From an uncultured Eubacterium sp. (GTDB lineage Bacteria; Bacillota; Clostridia; Lachnospirales; Lachnospiraceae), in contig CAJTXO010000006.1 in assembly GCA_910583555.1 (NCBI GenBank), positions 62,001 through 126,000 of the forward strand: DNA of 64,000 bases, read 5' to 3'. The notes below the pieces were generated by a model. It searched no databases and was not told the DNA's origin. It was given only the letters and a program-made list of their open reading frames with translations. Shown piece after piece: positions 8,082 through 17,474 of the stretch. Positions within the stretch are counted from its first letter, which is position 1. Each line of letters begins with the position of its first letter. A program made the translations under genes and the position numbers.

Positions 8082-9882
8082 AAAATTTCCCTTTCATCCA
8101 TATCGTATCTTAAAATATATATTCGGACTGGTACTTTTCCCATTCTCTTTTGTAAATAAGGCAGACACTCCAGACGCTGTCGTCTGCTCGTGGGCTGTCA
8201 TCCTGTCTGCCCTCTGTCTCTGCCTGTACCGGGATTTGAAACAGAAAAAGTTTTCCGTGGACAAGAAACTGCTTCGGATCAGTATTCCTCTTACGGTTCT
8301 CTTCGTGATAATGCTTTCTTTTGATGGCATCATTAAATGTCCGCTATTTACCTTCCAATACTGGACCGAGCACTCCGGGTTTTTCCAGTTTTCCATTCTT
8401 TTCTGGGCTTACGCGCTCTATCTGCCCTCCATCTTTTTTGGTGCATGGCTCCTGATCCATTCCTGTTTTGAGTGGTTCGAGACACCAAAACAAGCGGCGG
8501 AAGTCGATGGGACAAACGACAAAAAACTTTTCTGGTTATGTGCCGGAGTGATCGCGGCGCTCTCTTTCGTCTCCGTTCTCTCGGCGTATCCCGGCGTATG
8601 GATCGAGGGTGATGTCGCTACCGTGCTGGCCTATATAGAAAGTGAATGGTCAAACTGGCATCCTTTCCCCTATCTGCTCTTAGTCTGGGCTGGAAATTCC
8701 ATCTTCCACACCACATTTGCCATCAACGTTTTTCAGACCATTGTCTGGATATTGTTACAGATCTATATTCTGCATGTACTGAAAAGTATACAGACCCGCT
8801 GTATGATCATTTATACGATCATTCTCTGCATCTCTGCCACCCCGTTCACCTATCTGGCGGTCATGTACAAAGATACGGTGTTTTCGATGGGTGTTCTCGG
8901 TATCACGGCCGCCCTCGTCCAGATCATCCGCAAAAAAGAGGTGTCCAAACTCGACTTCTTCGTTTTGAATATGGCAGCTCTTTTTGTGACGCTGTTCCGT
9001 CATGCGGGTCAGGCCGTTACGGTCATCATGTGTCTCTCGTGCATCCTGTATTTCAGAAAAACAAGGAAACTGATGCTCCGTTTCGCTGCCACACTCGGAA
9101 TACAGATCGGTTTTTACCTGCTCTTTTTCGTCGTTTTATTTCAGCAGTTCAACGTCACCGAAAATCCGGCCTATGTCAAATATGGTACACCGATTGCCAT
9201 GATCGGGGCGGCCGTGCAGGATGGCATGGTTTTCGATGCCGAAGATCAGGCACAGCTCGAAAAAGTAATGTCACTTGAAGAATGGAGCAATTGCTATGAC
9301 AAATACTGGGCAGATTCGATCTCCCGTTGGTGGGGATCGATCGGAAACAATATTTTTACCGTTGAGGATCTGATCCAGAAAGAAGATTACGGTTCCTTCC
9401 TCATCAAAATGAACGCCAAAATATTAGCCAAAAATCCCCGCTTATATTTCCGCGCTTTTTTCGATATGAACAGTATTCTGTGGGAGATGGGGATGCCATC
9501 TGATTACAGAGATATGTCATTGTGCCAGGTAAACACAAATGAAGCGATCCGCTATACAGCCTTTCATCGGTTTACCGATCTCTGGTGGCGCTTCGGGGAA
9601 GAACTCTCTGTCACACACGCGCTGTTCCAGCGGGCCGGGGCAAGTCTTTTCACGATTTTTGTCCTCCTTCTCGTGCTGTTCCGCAAAAAAAGAGTGGGGC
9701 TCCTGTTTGCCTGCATCCCTGTCATCATACACAATGTACTATTGTTTATAACGATACCAGCACAGGATCCGCGCTACGCCCTGCCCGCCATTGAGTGCGC
9801 TATTTTCATCGCCGCGCTCATACCTGCCATCGCGACACTTCCAAAAAAGACAAAAGAGGAAACTCAAAACTCACCGTTATAA
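8071..9882 (+). CDS. Large polytopic membrane protein, DUF6020-like (paralogue)
   Basis: A protein of 603 residues with about twelve membrane spans. It repeats the layout of the protein at 5170-6993: a loop SAYPGVWIEGDVATVL followed by WHPFPYLLL, in which the Pro-Gly, Asp and His positions are kept. GAGG is 6 bases before the ATG, and the start lies inside the 3' end of the GT2 gene. Its 3' end overlaps the convergent gene 9864-10325 by 19 bases. Probably a GT-C-like transferase acting with the GT2 enzyme; substrate not predictable. Confidence 0.6.
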   Translation: MNSKKFPFHPYRILKYIFGLVLFPFSFVNKADTPDAVVCSWAVILSALCLCLYRDLKQKKFSVDKKLLRISIPLTVLFVIMLSFDGIIKCPLFTFQYWTEHSGFFQFSILFWAYALYLPSIFFGAWLLIHSCFEWFETPKQAAEVDGTNDKKLFWLCAGVIAALSFVSVLSAYPGVWIEGDVATVLAYIESEWSNWHPFPYLLLVWAGNSIFHTTFAINVFQTIVWILLQIYILHVLKSIQTRCMIIYTIILCISATPFTYLAVMYKDTVFSMGVLGITAALVQIIRKKEVSKLDFFVLNMAALFVTLFRHAGQAVTVIMCLSCILYFRKTRKLMLRFAATLGIQIGFYLLFFVVLFQQFNVTENPAYVKYGTPIAMIGAAVQDGMVFDAEDQAQLEKVMSLEEWSNCYDKYWADSISRWWGSIGNNIFTVEDLIQKEDYGSFLIKMNAKILAKNPRLYFRAFFDMNSILWEMGMPSDYRDMSLCQVNTNEAIRYTAFHRFTDLWWRFGEELSVTHALFQRAGASLFTIFVLLLVLFRKKRVGLLFACIPVIIHNVLLFITIPAQDPRYALPAIECAIFIAALIPAIATLPKKTKEETQNSPL

Positions 9883-10325
9883 AAGGGGACGCCGAAATAG
9901 ACGACCGTTTTATCCTCGTTTTCATCGTAAGTGACAGCGATGTTCATGTTGATCGTTCTGCCGTTTACTTTTTTGACCAGTCCGATTCCATTTGTATACC
10001 CATACGCCACATAGTAACCGCGATCGGTATATTCGGATAAGCGGGTGCCGCCCTCATATCCGAATATATCATCCGCGATCTTTCGTTTTTCCTCTGTCGA
10101 AAGGCGGCCGGGTATTTTCCCCATGATCCAGCCGCCTTCCCGGCAGATATTCTGCATATCGCTGCTGCCCTCTTCGACAACAAGCTGATTTCTCGCAAAC
10201 GCCTGTGTCACATCCGTCTGACTCACGAAGATCCGTGTCACAATGATCTGCGCAAATACAACGATCCACAGTGTACAGGCAATATATATCATAAATTTTA
10301 TTTTTCTACTCACTTTTTTACTCAT
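9864..10325 (-). CDS. Small membrane-anchored protein, YwmB-like
   Basis: A protein of 153 residues. A basic N-terminus and one transmembrane segment (about 10-33) are followed by an extracytoplasmic domain. The end (GRTINMNIAVTYDENEDKTV, then FGVPFYNGEF) resembles the YwmB/DUF1779 family of sporulating Firmicutes, but the protein is shorter than the usual 230-250 residues, so it could be a half-length relative or unrelated. GGAGG lies 8 bases before the chosen ATG at 10325; longer frames upstream lack a site. A hairpin followed by six T residues lies in its leader (10365-10403). It overlaps the convergent membrane gene by 19 bases. Confidence 0.45.
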   Translation of the reverse strand: MSKKVSRKIKFMIYIACTLWIVVFAQIIVTRIFVSQTDVTQAFARNQLVVEEGSSDMQNICREGGWIMGKIPGRLSTEEKRKIADDIFGYEGGTRLSEYTDRGYYVAYGYTNGIGLVKKVNGRTINMNIAVTYDENEDKTVVYFGVPFYNGEF

Positions 10326-10364
10326 ACTCCGAGCCTCCTTTGTTTTATTTGCCACAGGGCAAAA

Positions 10365-10403
10365 AAGTTCCGATTTGTAAACATTATTCACAAATTGGAA
10401 CTT
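10365..10403 (-). terminator. Hairpin with T-tract in the leader of the YwmB-like gene (attenuator candidate)
   Basis: AAGTTCCGATTTG (10365-10377) and CAAATTGGAACTT (10391-10403) are 13-bp arms with one mismatch and a 13-base loop. Read on the minus strand the hairpin is followed by TTTTTT. It therefore has the form of an intrinsic terminator, but it sits about 40 bases upstream of a start codon. It could attenuate the YwmB-like gene. Confidence 0.5.
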
Positions 10404-10443
10404 GCTTATACAATTTTTTGATGATTCAAAACTCACATTTTAC

Positions 10444-10471
10444 TTGTAAAAACCTAGTTTTTTGATATAAT
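10444..10471 (+). promoter_or_regulatory. Promoter of the GNAT pair
   Basis: TTGTAA (10444-10449), a 16-base spacer and TATAAT (10466-10471) lie about 40 bases ahead of the 61-residue gene. The -10 is perfect and the -35 is partial. Confidence 0.5.
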
Positions 10472-10513
10472 AAAATAAGATTAGTAGACTTTTTTACAGA
10501 AAGGAGATCAAAT

Positions 10514-10699
10514 ATGGCAACATCAAGCATTTTTGCTAACGTAAAAATTTCCACACCGAAGCAGATTGAAATGTTCGTCAATGCGATGGACGCTTCATTA
10601 AATGATCCTGCCCCAACGCATGACAGTCCACGTCAAAAGGTTCTTGATGATCCTGATGCGATTCGGGCACTTCTGGCAAAGGAGAAAGACAAAAAATGA
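10514..10699 (+). CDS. Small antitoxin-like protein paired with a GNAT enzyme
   Basis: A protein of 61 residues starting MATSSIFANVKI, with a helical middle (QIEMFVNAMDASL) and a charged tail. AAGGAG precedes the ATG. Its TGA overlaps the ATG of the GNAT gene (ATGA), the classic arrangement of a toxin-antitoxin pair. It does not look like the ribbon-helix-helix DUF1778 antitoxins that usually accompany TacT-type GNAT toxins. I infer an antitoxin only from size, order and coupling. The local base composition is more AT rich than malQ next to it, which fits transfer. Confidence 0.55.
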   Translation: MATSSIFANVKISTPKQIEMFVNAMDASLNDPAPTHDSPRQKVLDDPDAIRALLAKEKDKK

Positions 10700-11286
10700 A
10701 TGACATACACAAACGTAACGTTATAAATATTTTAGATTTACTTATGATAGAAGGGGAAGAAACCCTACTGCAAAGACTTTCTTCTTTTTCATGTCCCATC
10801 AATCCTGAGATTGAAGATTTCATTCATTATAAAGCTATTGATTTTGCCAGACGGAAACTTTCCATTACATATCTTATCTTAGATGAGACAGCAAAATTAC
10901 TTGGATTTTTTACATTGACACACAAAGCGCTTGAAATCAAAGGAAATCTGCTGTCAAATACTGTACGGAAAAAACTTTCCGCCCATGCAAGATTCGATAA
11001 AAATGATGATTCATATTCTGCTTCTGCGTTCCTTTTAGCGCAAATTGGCAAAAACTACAATATAGATAAGGAAAATCGCATTTCCGGCTCCGCCCTCATA
11101 TCAGACGCTGATGACATCCTAAAAGACATACAGCACAGAATCGGTGGTGGCATCATATACTTAGATTGCGAGGATAAAGACGCCCTCCGTCACTTTTATA
11201 TGGATGAAAACCATTATAAAATATTCGGGGAACGGGTATCGGAAACCGACCATACCAGATATCTGCAAATGTTGCGGTTCTTTTAA
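10696..11286 (+). CDS. GNAT acetyltransferase, possible TacT-like toxin
   Basis: A protein of 196 residues with a GNAT-like core: a strand pair YLILDETAKLLGFFTLTHKA, then AQIGKNYN (motif A strand), a stretch of acidic helices, GGGIIYLDCEDKDALRHFY (motif B strand-helix) and a C-terminal strand. That order is close to TacT/AtaT toxins, which acetylate aminoacyl-tRNA. The acetyl-CoA loop is atypical, reading NRISGSAL rather than the usual Q/RxxGxG/A. It is coupled by ATGA to the 61-residue gene in front. Toxin activity is inferred from the pairing; a housekeeping or phage-derived acetyltransferase is the alternative. Confidence 0.6.
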   Translation: MNDIHKRNVINILDLLMIEGEETLLQRLSSFSCPINPEIEDFIHYKAIDFARRKLSITYLILDETAKLLGFFTLTHKALEIKGNLLSNTVRKKLSAHARFDKNDDSYSASAFLLAQIGKNYNIDKENRISGSALISDADDILKDIQHRIGGGIIYLDCEDKDALRHFYMDENHYKIFGERVSETDHTRYLQMLRFF

Positions 11287-11305
11287 TCCCTTTCCCCTCC
11301 TCCTC

Positions 11306-12799
11306 TCACAACCGTCCATACAACTTCGTCGTCCTGTAGATCTTCTCACAGAGCTCCTCCGAAAAATCCCCCTCCTTCATCCGCCAGTGCCAGTTACATC
11401 CTAGAGTAGATGGCGTATTCATCCTGGCCTCTTTCGTCAGGCTGAGATAATCCTGCGCCGGTATGACACAGAGCGACGCCACACTCCGCTGCGCCATCAC
11501 GATCATCTGCCAGGTGATCTCCTCCGCGGTCAGATCCTCCATTTTACCCGGCAGGTTCATATAGCGGAGCGCCACATTCCTGTCCGCCTCCGTCATCTCG
11601 TCCCACCAGCTTTTCGTCGTCTGATTGTCATGCGTCCCCGTATAGACGACACAATTCGCTGTATAATTATGCGGCATATAGTCACTTTCTTCCCTCGAGT
11701 CAAAAGCAAACTGCAGCACCTTCATCCCCGGATACCCCGTATCCGCCAAAAGTCTGCGCACGCCGTCCGTCAAAAATCCCAGATCCTCCGCGATGATTTC
11801 CTGCCGCCCCATCTTTTGTTCCATTTCCTCGAAAATACGGATTCCCGGGCCGCGTTCCCACGCTCCGTTTACCGCGGTCTCCTCCCCAAAGGGAATGGCA
11901 TAATACTCGTCAAATCCCCGGAAATGGTCGATGCGAACCATATCATACCAGCGGAAACAATGGCGGATCCGCGCAAGCCACCAGTCAAATCCGGTCTTCT
12001 CATGATACGCCCAGTCATAGAGTGGATTTCCCCATAGCTGCCCGGTTTCCGAAAACGCGTCCGGCGGACAGCCGGCTACTGCCTTCGGCTCCAGCTCCTC
12101 CGTAAACTGGAACAACTCTGGGTGCGACCACGCATCCGCGCTGTCGAGCGCCACATAGATTGGGATGTCCCCGATGATCCGCACGCCCTTTTCGTTCGCG
12201 TAAGATTTCAGCTTGTTCCACTGTCTGCTGAACTCAAACTGTAAAAACATATAAAAATACACGTCATCTTCAAATTCCTCGCGGTAACGGCGAAGCGTCT
12301 CCGGCTCCCGCCTCTTAATGTCATCCTCCCATTTGAGGAAACTCTGCCCCTCCTTGCTGTCCTTGATCGCCATAAACAGCGCGTAGTCGGGAAGCCATCC
12401 CTCATTTTCCGAGACGAACTGCTGAAACTCCCCATTTCCCCGTATGCCGCTGTTTTCGAATGCCTTGCGCAGCACCTGAAAACGCGTGTTGTACAGCCGC
12501 TCGTAATCTACCGATCTCTCATCGGCCTGCTGCTGCAGTTGCAAAAGATCGTCCGCGGCCAGATACCCTCTAGATACCAGCTCATCCAGCGATATAAAAT
12601 ACGGATTACCCGCAAACGTCGAAAAGGACTGGTACGGTGAGTCGCCGTAACCGGTCGGTCCCATCGGCAGGATCTGCCAGTACTTCTGCCCCGCCCTGAC
12701 AAGTACATCTACAAATTTATAAGCCTGCTCATCAAATCCACCGATGCCGTACGCCGATGGCAAACTGGATACAGGCAGTAATATTCCGCTTGCTCTCAT
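11306..12799 (-). CDS. malQ: 4-alpha-glucanotransferase (amylomaltase)
   Basis: A full-length GH77 enzyme of 497 residues. It transfers alpha-1,4-glucan segments between chains and releases glucose, in maltodextrin and glycogen turnover in the cytoplasm. Characteristic blocks are SGILLPVSSLPSAYGIG at the N-terminus, the nucleophile region VRIDHFRGFDEYY, the acid/base region IIAEDLGFL, and TGTHDNQT. GGAGG is 5 bases before the ATG. It follows the PrsA-like gene by 14 bases on the same strand and may be co-transcribed with it and mfd. GlgC and GlgD in this window belong to the same metabolic area. Confidence 0.95.
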   Translation of the reverse strand: MRASGILLPVSSLPSAYGIGGFDEQAYKFVDVLVRAGQKYWQILPMGPTGYGDSPYQSFSTFAGNPYFISLDELVSRGYLAADDLLQLQQQADERSVDYERLYNTRFQVLRKAFENSGIRGNGEFQQFVSENEGWLPDYALFMAIKDSKEGQSFLKWEDDIKRREPETLRRYREEFEDDVYFYMFLQFEFSRQWNKLKSYANEKGVRIIGDIPIYVALDSADAWSHPELFQFTEELEPKAVAGCPPDAFSETGQLWGNPLYDWAYHEKTGFDWWLARIRHCFRWYDMVRIDHFRGFDEYYAIPFGEETAVNGAWERGPGIRIFEEMEQKMGRQEIIAEDLGFLTDGVRRLLADTGYPGMKVLQFAFDSREESDYMPHNYTANCVVYTGTHDNQTTKSWWDEMTEADRNVALRYMNLPGKMEDLTAEEITWQMIVMAQRSVASLCVIPAQDYLSLTKEARMNTPSTLGCNWHWRMKEGDFSEELCEKIYRTTKLYGRL

Positions 12800-12813
12800 C
12801 TCATCCTCCTGCT

Positions 12814-13800
12814 TTAATTGGCGAGCAGTGATTTGCTCACCTTTACCTCGTATTTTTCCGCCCAGTTCTCATATGCCGCCTGGAACGTCATATTCTGCTG
12901 CCCCGTGATATACTGCTCCCGGTACACTTTATTTAACCCTTTCGTACTTTTTTTCAGACAAAAGATCAGGTAAAATCCATCCTGTTCCTCAATCACATTA
13001 CTGACTGTGTGCTTCTCCATAGCCAGCGCCGTATTTACGAGGGCCGAGCGGCCATCCATTTTGCCGATGATGACCTCCTGCGGAGCAGACCCGGTTTTTT
13101 CTCTAGCAAAGGAATAAAAATTTCCTTTATAGGTTCGCTGCTCTGCTGCCAGCGCGCCTATTTGGGCCCGAACCTCTTCCCGGTTCGAATCATCCGCCGG
13201 CATATGGATCATCAGTACTTTGGCGGCCTGCATCGACGCCTCATCGATATTTGCCTCCACATTTCCAGTCACGACGTCGTACATTTTTCTCGCCACCTCG
13301 TTCTCCTCAAAGATCTGGTGCATCCCCTCCGCCGTGATACCGTTTTGCTGTTGTACTTCCGGCGGGATCGAGGCGAGGTACTGGTCTGCTTTATGGTCGG
13401 TCCCCTCTTTTTCATCCACGCCTAAACCGATGCCCTGCACAGCCGCCTCCTTGTTCATCACCTTGATCTGTATGATCAGGCGGAGAATGTCCTCGATCGC
13501 GGTCTGGCCCACCGTCTTGTCACCTAAATTGTAATCCCACACCTGCGCGGACATAACGTCCTCGTATTGATTTTTTAAAAACCAGCTGTACATGCGGTAT
13601 TCATTGTACAAAACTTTCGTGCTGCCAACGCCGATCACGGTCGAATCCTCTTTCAGTTCGCCATTGGATACGGCGGCGGCCCCTTCCGTGCTTGGTACCT
13701 CTTCGGGAGCGTCCGCCTTTTCCGAACAGGCCGCTGCACCCACCGAAATTCCTAAAATAAGTATGCCACTGATCAATTTTTTTATCATGCTATTTTTCAT
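12814..13800 (-). CDS. PrsA/SurA-like peptidylprolyl isomerase lipoprotein
   Basis: A protein of 328 residues. A signal peptide with a weak lipobox (VGAAAC) ends near residue 25, so it is probably a lipoprotein on the outer membrane face. A SurA_N-like helical region follows, then a parvulin-like region around 190-290 (AAKVLMIHMP, then a DGFYLIFCLKK strand) that is diverged. Foldases of this type assist secreted protein folding. The ATG at 13800 has AGGAGA 8 bases upstream; its first 11 bases overlap the end of mfd. The pth-mfd-prsA order is common in Clostridia, and the mfd-prsA part is retained here. Confidence 0.78.
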   Translation of the reverse strand: MKNSMIKKLISGILILGISVGAAACSEKADAPEEVPSTEGAAAVSNGELKEDSTVIGVGSTKVLYNEYRMYSWFLKNQYEDVMSAQVWDYNLGDKTVGQTAIEDILRLIIQIKVMNKEAAVQGIGLGVDEKEGTDHKADQYLASIPPEVQQQNGITAEGMHQIFEENEVARKMYDVVTGNVEANIDEASMQAAKVLMIHMPADDSNREEVRAQIGALAAEQRTYKGNFYSFAREKTGSAPQEVIIGKMDGRSALVNTALAMEKHTVSNVIEEQDGFYLIFCLKKSTKGLNKVYREQYITGQQNMTFQAAYENWAEKYEVKVSKSLLAN

Positions 13801-16800
13801 TGTGCGACTCTCCTTCTGGTATTTTAATCTCACTGATCTTTTCCACTACATGAACTAACTGGGGCAGAAGTTCATCCTCCCCGTCTGCCGCGTACACGAA
13901 ATACGGCGGTGTGTCGGGCACGAACCGCAACCGCTTACCGAACGACTGGATCAGGTGCGGAATCTTCTCCGGCGCCACCTCCGCCTGCTGGTACATCGAA
14001 ATACGGACCTCATTTGGTTTCTGCGCGATCGCCGTAATAAACGAGTCATGCGCCTGCACTTTCAGTAAGGCGATGTCCAAAAGATTGCACACGCTCTGCG
14101 GCGGTTCGCCGAAACGATCCACAAGTTCGTCGATCATGTCATCCTTTTCCGCCTGATTCTCGATCTCCGCGATGCGCTTATAAACGTCCAGCTTTTGAAA
14201 TTCATTGGTGATATAGTCCGGAGGGATGAATCCGTCGATCTTAAGGTCGATGCTCGTTTCAAATTCGTCATTTTCCACTTTCTCGCCTTTCAGCTTCTTT
14301 ACGGCCTCATTCAGCATCTTGCAGTACAGGTCGTACCCGACCGCCTCCATATGTCCGTGCTGTCTGGCGCCGAGCAGATTACCGGCGCCGCGTATTTCGA
14401 GATCCCTCATAGATATTTTAAACCCTGAACCGAGTTCTGTAAACTCTTTTATGGCGGCAAGGCGTTTTTCCGCGATTTCTTTTAACATGCGGTCGCGTTT
14501 GTACATCAAAAAGGCAAACGCCGTCCGGTTCGAGCGGCCCACGCGGCCCCTTAACTGGTAGAGCTGGGACAACCCGAGCTTATCCGCCTCATCAATAATG
14601 ATCGTATTGACGTTTGGTATATCCAGGCCAGTCTCTACGATCGTCGTGGAAACAAGCACATCGATATCCCCGTTGACAAAGGAAAACATCGTGTTTTCCA
14701 GCTCCCTCTCGTTCATCTGCCCGTGGGCGTACGCCACGACAGCTTCCGGGACGAGTTTCGCTACCTCACCGGCGATGATATCCATATTGGCCACGCGGTT
14801 ATAGACGTAATAGATCTGACCGCCGCGCCCCAGTTCACGCAGGATCGCCTCCCGAATGATCTCATCGCTGCGCTCCATGACAAATGTCTGGATCGGCATA
14901 CGGTCTACCGGCGGCTCTTCAAGCACGCTCATATCCCGGATGCCGACAAGACTCATGTGGAGTGTCCGCGGGATCGGCGTCGCTGTCAGCGTGAGCACGT
15001 CAATATCATTTTTCAGCTGCTTCAGCTTTTCTTTGTGCGTCACCCCGAAACGCTGCTCCTCGTCCACGATCAGCAGGCCGAGATCTTTGTAAACAATATC
15101 TTTTCCGAGCAGGCGGTGTGTGCCGATCACGATATCGACGCTTCCCTTGCGCAGCTTTTCGATCGTTTCCCGCTGCTCCTTCGCGGTACGCAGTCTTGAG
15201 AGCATCCCCACTTCAATGCTGAAATCCCTCATCCTCTGCACAAATGTATTGTAATGCTGGCCGGCCAGTATCGTTGTCGGAACGAGCATCGCCACCTGTT
15301 TTCCGTCCATGACCGCCTTGAACGCCGCCCGTATCGCGATCTCCGTCTTTCCGTAGCCGACGTCGCCGCAGATGAGGCGGTCCATACTTTTCCGGCTCTC
15401 CATGTCCGCTTTCGTGGCCTCGATCGCACGCATCTGGTCCTCAGTTTCCTCATAGGGGAACAGTTCCTCAAATTCCTGCTGCCAGACGGTATCTTTTTCA
15501 AACGCGTGCCCTTCCCTGGCCTGCCGCTTCGCGTACAGATCCACTAATTCCTGCGCGATCTCCTTTACGGCGCCTTTCACTCGCGTTTTCGTCTTTTTCC
15601 ACTCCGGCGAATTGAGTTTATTCAGCTTCGGCACCTTTTCCGCGTCGCCGCCCGCGTATTTCTGCAGCAATTCGAGCGACGTCGCCGGAATGTACAGATT
15701 GCTCCCGCCGGCGTAGGATACTTTTAAATAATCCTTTGTGATATGATCGACTTCTATTTTTTCGATGCCCTCGTAAATGCCGAGCCCGTGATTTTCATGT
15801 ACGACATAATCCCCGACCTTCAGGTCATTGAAGCTGTGGATCGCCGCTCCTTCATACTTCTTCGGTTTCCGGCGCTGCTTTTTTACCCCGCCGAATATGT
15901 CGCCCTCCGTCAGCACGACAAAACGGAGATTGGGATATTCAAAGCCTTTTCTCAGATTTCCTTTGGAGATCATGACTTCGCCGGGCAGCAGCTCATGTTC
16001 CAGCTCCCGGCTGTAAAAGGCTACGATGTCAAAATCCTGCAGATCGCTGCACAGCCTTTCCCCCCTCGTTTTCGAGCCGGACAGCACGAGAATACGGTAT
16101 CCGCTTTTCTTTAAGCGCTGGATGTCTTTTGCCAGAAGGGAAAAGTTATTATTATAGGAAGGTGCGGACTGCACCTGAAAATTGAATTTCCTCTTCACCG
16201 GCCAATCCTTTACCGCCATGTCGAGCGTCGTCAAAAGCAGCAGCGGAAGCTGGTTCAGCTTCTTTAATACGACCGGGAGCGAAAAGATCACTTCCATCTG
16301 TTTCGGCAGGATGTAACCCTTTTCCAGCCGGCTGACCATACTCTCCCGAAATTCATATTCGACCGCCTCGCCTTTCTCGATGCAGCGGTTCGGCTCATCG
16401 ATAAACACACACACGTCCCGCCCGGCAAAATAGTCAAAAAAGGAATAGACCTCATCGGTAAAATAACTCACGTAACTTTCTAAATTTACCAATCCGTGAT
16501 AGACCTCATACATTTCCCGGAAATTGTCGACATTGTGCGTCAGCCTGGCGGCCTCCTCCGTTTTCCCCTCTTCCTTCCATTTCCGCACGCATTTCTTCCG
16601 CTCCTCTTCCATCTCATGTAACCCGGCTGCAATCTGGTCTTCCTTGAGAAAAATCTCCGCTGCCGGATAAATACCGACCTCCTCCACCGTCTCCACCGAG
16701 CGCTGGCTCTCCACGTCGATCCGGCGGATGTTATCGACCTCGTCGCCCCACAATTCAATGCGGTACGGGCATTCCTCGGTGAGCGGGAAGATATCAATGA

Positions 16801-17344
16801 TACCGCCCCTGACCGAAAATTCTCCCTCCCTCTCGACCTGGCCCGCATTTTCATAGCCGATATACGTCAGTTTATGGCGCAATTGTTCCAAATTGACCTC
16901 GTCGCCAACTTTGACATAAATACTGTGCTTTTCGTACATGTCAAAAGAAAGGCAGTAATCCATGCCCCCATCCATCGTCGTCACGATGGTGACAGGATCT
17001 CCCTCCATCAGTTTTTTTATGACCCGCAGGCGCTCCTTTACGATCGCCTGCCCGTGTACATCCGAACTAAAGAAAATGAAATCTTTCGCCGGGTAATACA
17101 TCACTTCGCCGAAGGCGTTCATTCGCTCATACAATTTCAGATCTTCCACCAGTTCTTTTGCCCGGACTTCATTATGTGTTATGACAAGACGGTTCCGAAA
17201 CGACGCCCCTGCACCGTAGATCATATGGCTTTTCTGCGTATCCATACATCCGATCACATTAATGGGAAACTCGCCCTTTTTCATCGAACGGTTCAGTTGT
17301 TCAAATTCCTCCAGCTCGTGGAGTGGTGCCAATAATGTATTCAA
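13790..17344 (-). CDS. mfd: Transcription-repair coupling factor
   Basis: A full-length Mfd of 1184 residues. It displaces stalled RNA polymerase and recruits UvrA. In order: UvrB-homology modules (about 1-380), the RNA-polymerase-interacting CarD-like domain (about 505-570, DYVVHENHGLGIYEG), the RecG-like translocase with Walker A GDVGYGKT near 655 and the DEEQ box, and the C-terminal TRCF domain. The start appears to be TTG at 17344 with AGGATGGG upstream. It overlaps the PrsA-like gene by 11 bases. It normally follows pth closely; here a cassette of over 4 kb separates them. Confidence 0.96.
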   Translation of the reverse strand: MNTLLAPLHELEEFEQLNRSMKKGEFPINVIGCMDTQKSHMIYGAGASFRNRLVITHNEVRAKELVEDLKLYERMNAFGEVMYYPAKDFIFFSSDVHGQAIVKERLRVIKKLMEGDPVTIVTTMDGGMDYCLSFDMYEKHSIYVKVGDEVNLEQLRHKLTYIGYENAGQVEREGEFSVRGGIIDIFPLTEECPYRIELWGDEVDNIRRIDVESQRSVETVEEVGIYPAAEIFLKEDQIAAGLHEMEEERKKCVRKWKEEGKTEEAARLTHNVDNFREMYEVYHGLVNLESYVSYFTDEVYSFFDYFAGRDVCVFIDEPNRCIEKGEAVEYEFRESMVSRLEKGYILPKQMEVIFSLPVVLKKLNQLPLLLLTTLDMAVKDWPVKRKFNFQVQSAPSYNNNFSLLAKDIQRLKKSGYRILVLSGSKTRGERLCSDLQDFDIVAFYSRELEHELLPGEVMISKGNLRKGFEYPNLRFVVLTEGDIFGGVKKQRRKPKKYEGAAIHSFNDLKVGDYVVHENHGLGIYEGIEKIEVDHITKDYLKVSYAGGSNLYIPATSLELLQKYAGGDAEKVPKLNKLNSPEWKKTKTRVKGAVKEIAQELVDLYAKRQAREGHAFEKDTVWQQEFEELFPYEETEDQMRAIEATKADMESRKSMDRLICGDVGYGKTEIAIRAAFKAVMDGKQVAMLVPTTILAGQHYNTFVQRMRDFSIEVGMLSRLRTAKEQRETIEKLRKGSVDIVIGTHRLLGKDIVYKDLGLLIVDEEQRFGVTHKEKLKQLKNDIDVLTLTATPIPRTLHMSLVGIRDMSVLEEPPVDRMPIQTFVMERSDEIIREAILRELGRGGQIYYVYNRVANMDIIAGEVAKLVPEAVVAYAHGQMNERELENTMFSFVNGDIDVLVSTTIVETGLDIPNVNTIIIDEADKLGLSQLYQLRGRVGRSNRTAFAFLMYKRDRMLKEIAEKRLAAIKEFTELGSGFKISMRDLEIRGAGNLLGARQHGHMEAVGYDLYCKMLNEAVKKLKGEKVENDEFETSIDLKIDGFIPPDYITNEFQKLDVYKRIAEIENQAEKDDMIDELVDRFGEPPQSVCNLLDIALLKVQAHDSFITAIAQKPNEVRISMYQQAEVAPEKIPHLIQSFGKRLRFVPDTPPYFVYAADGEDELLPQLVHVVEKISEIKIPEGESHNEK

Positions 17345-17410
17345 AGTCCCATCCTGCCTTTCATCTATAATGAAATCTGTCCGCCAGTAAAACTATTTTT
17401 CACGCGGAAG

Positions 17411-17435
17411 AAGCACACAAAGTCCCTGTGTGCTT
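17411..17435 (-). terminator. Hairpin between the M56 gene and mfd
   Basis: AAGCACACA and TGTGTGCTT form a perfect 9-bp stem with a 7-base loop, about 40 bases beyond the M56 stop codon. The T-tract is good on the plus strand (TTTTTC) but weak on the minus strand, where the genes are transcribed. It probably still separates the M56 operon from mfd. Confidence 0.55.
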
Positions 17436-17474
17436 TTTCGTTAGCGCTTATTCTACCATATTTACGGGTTTCTG

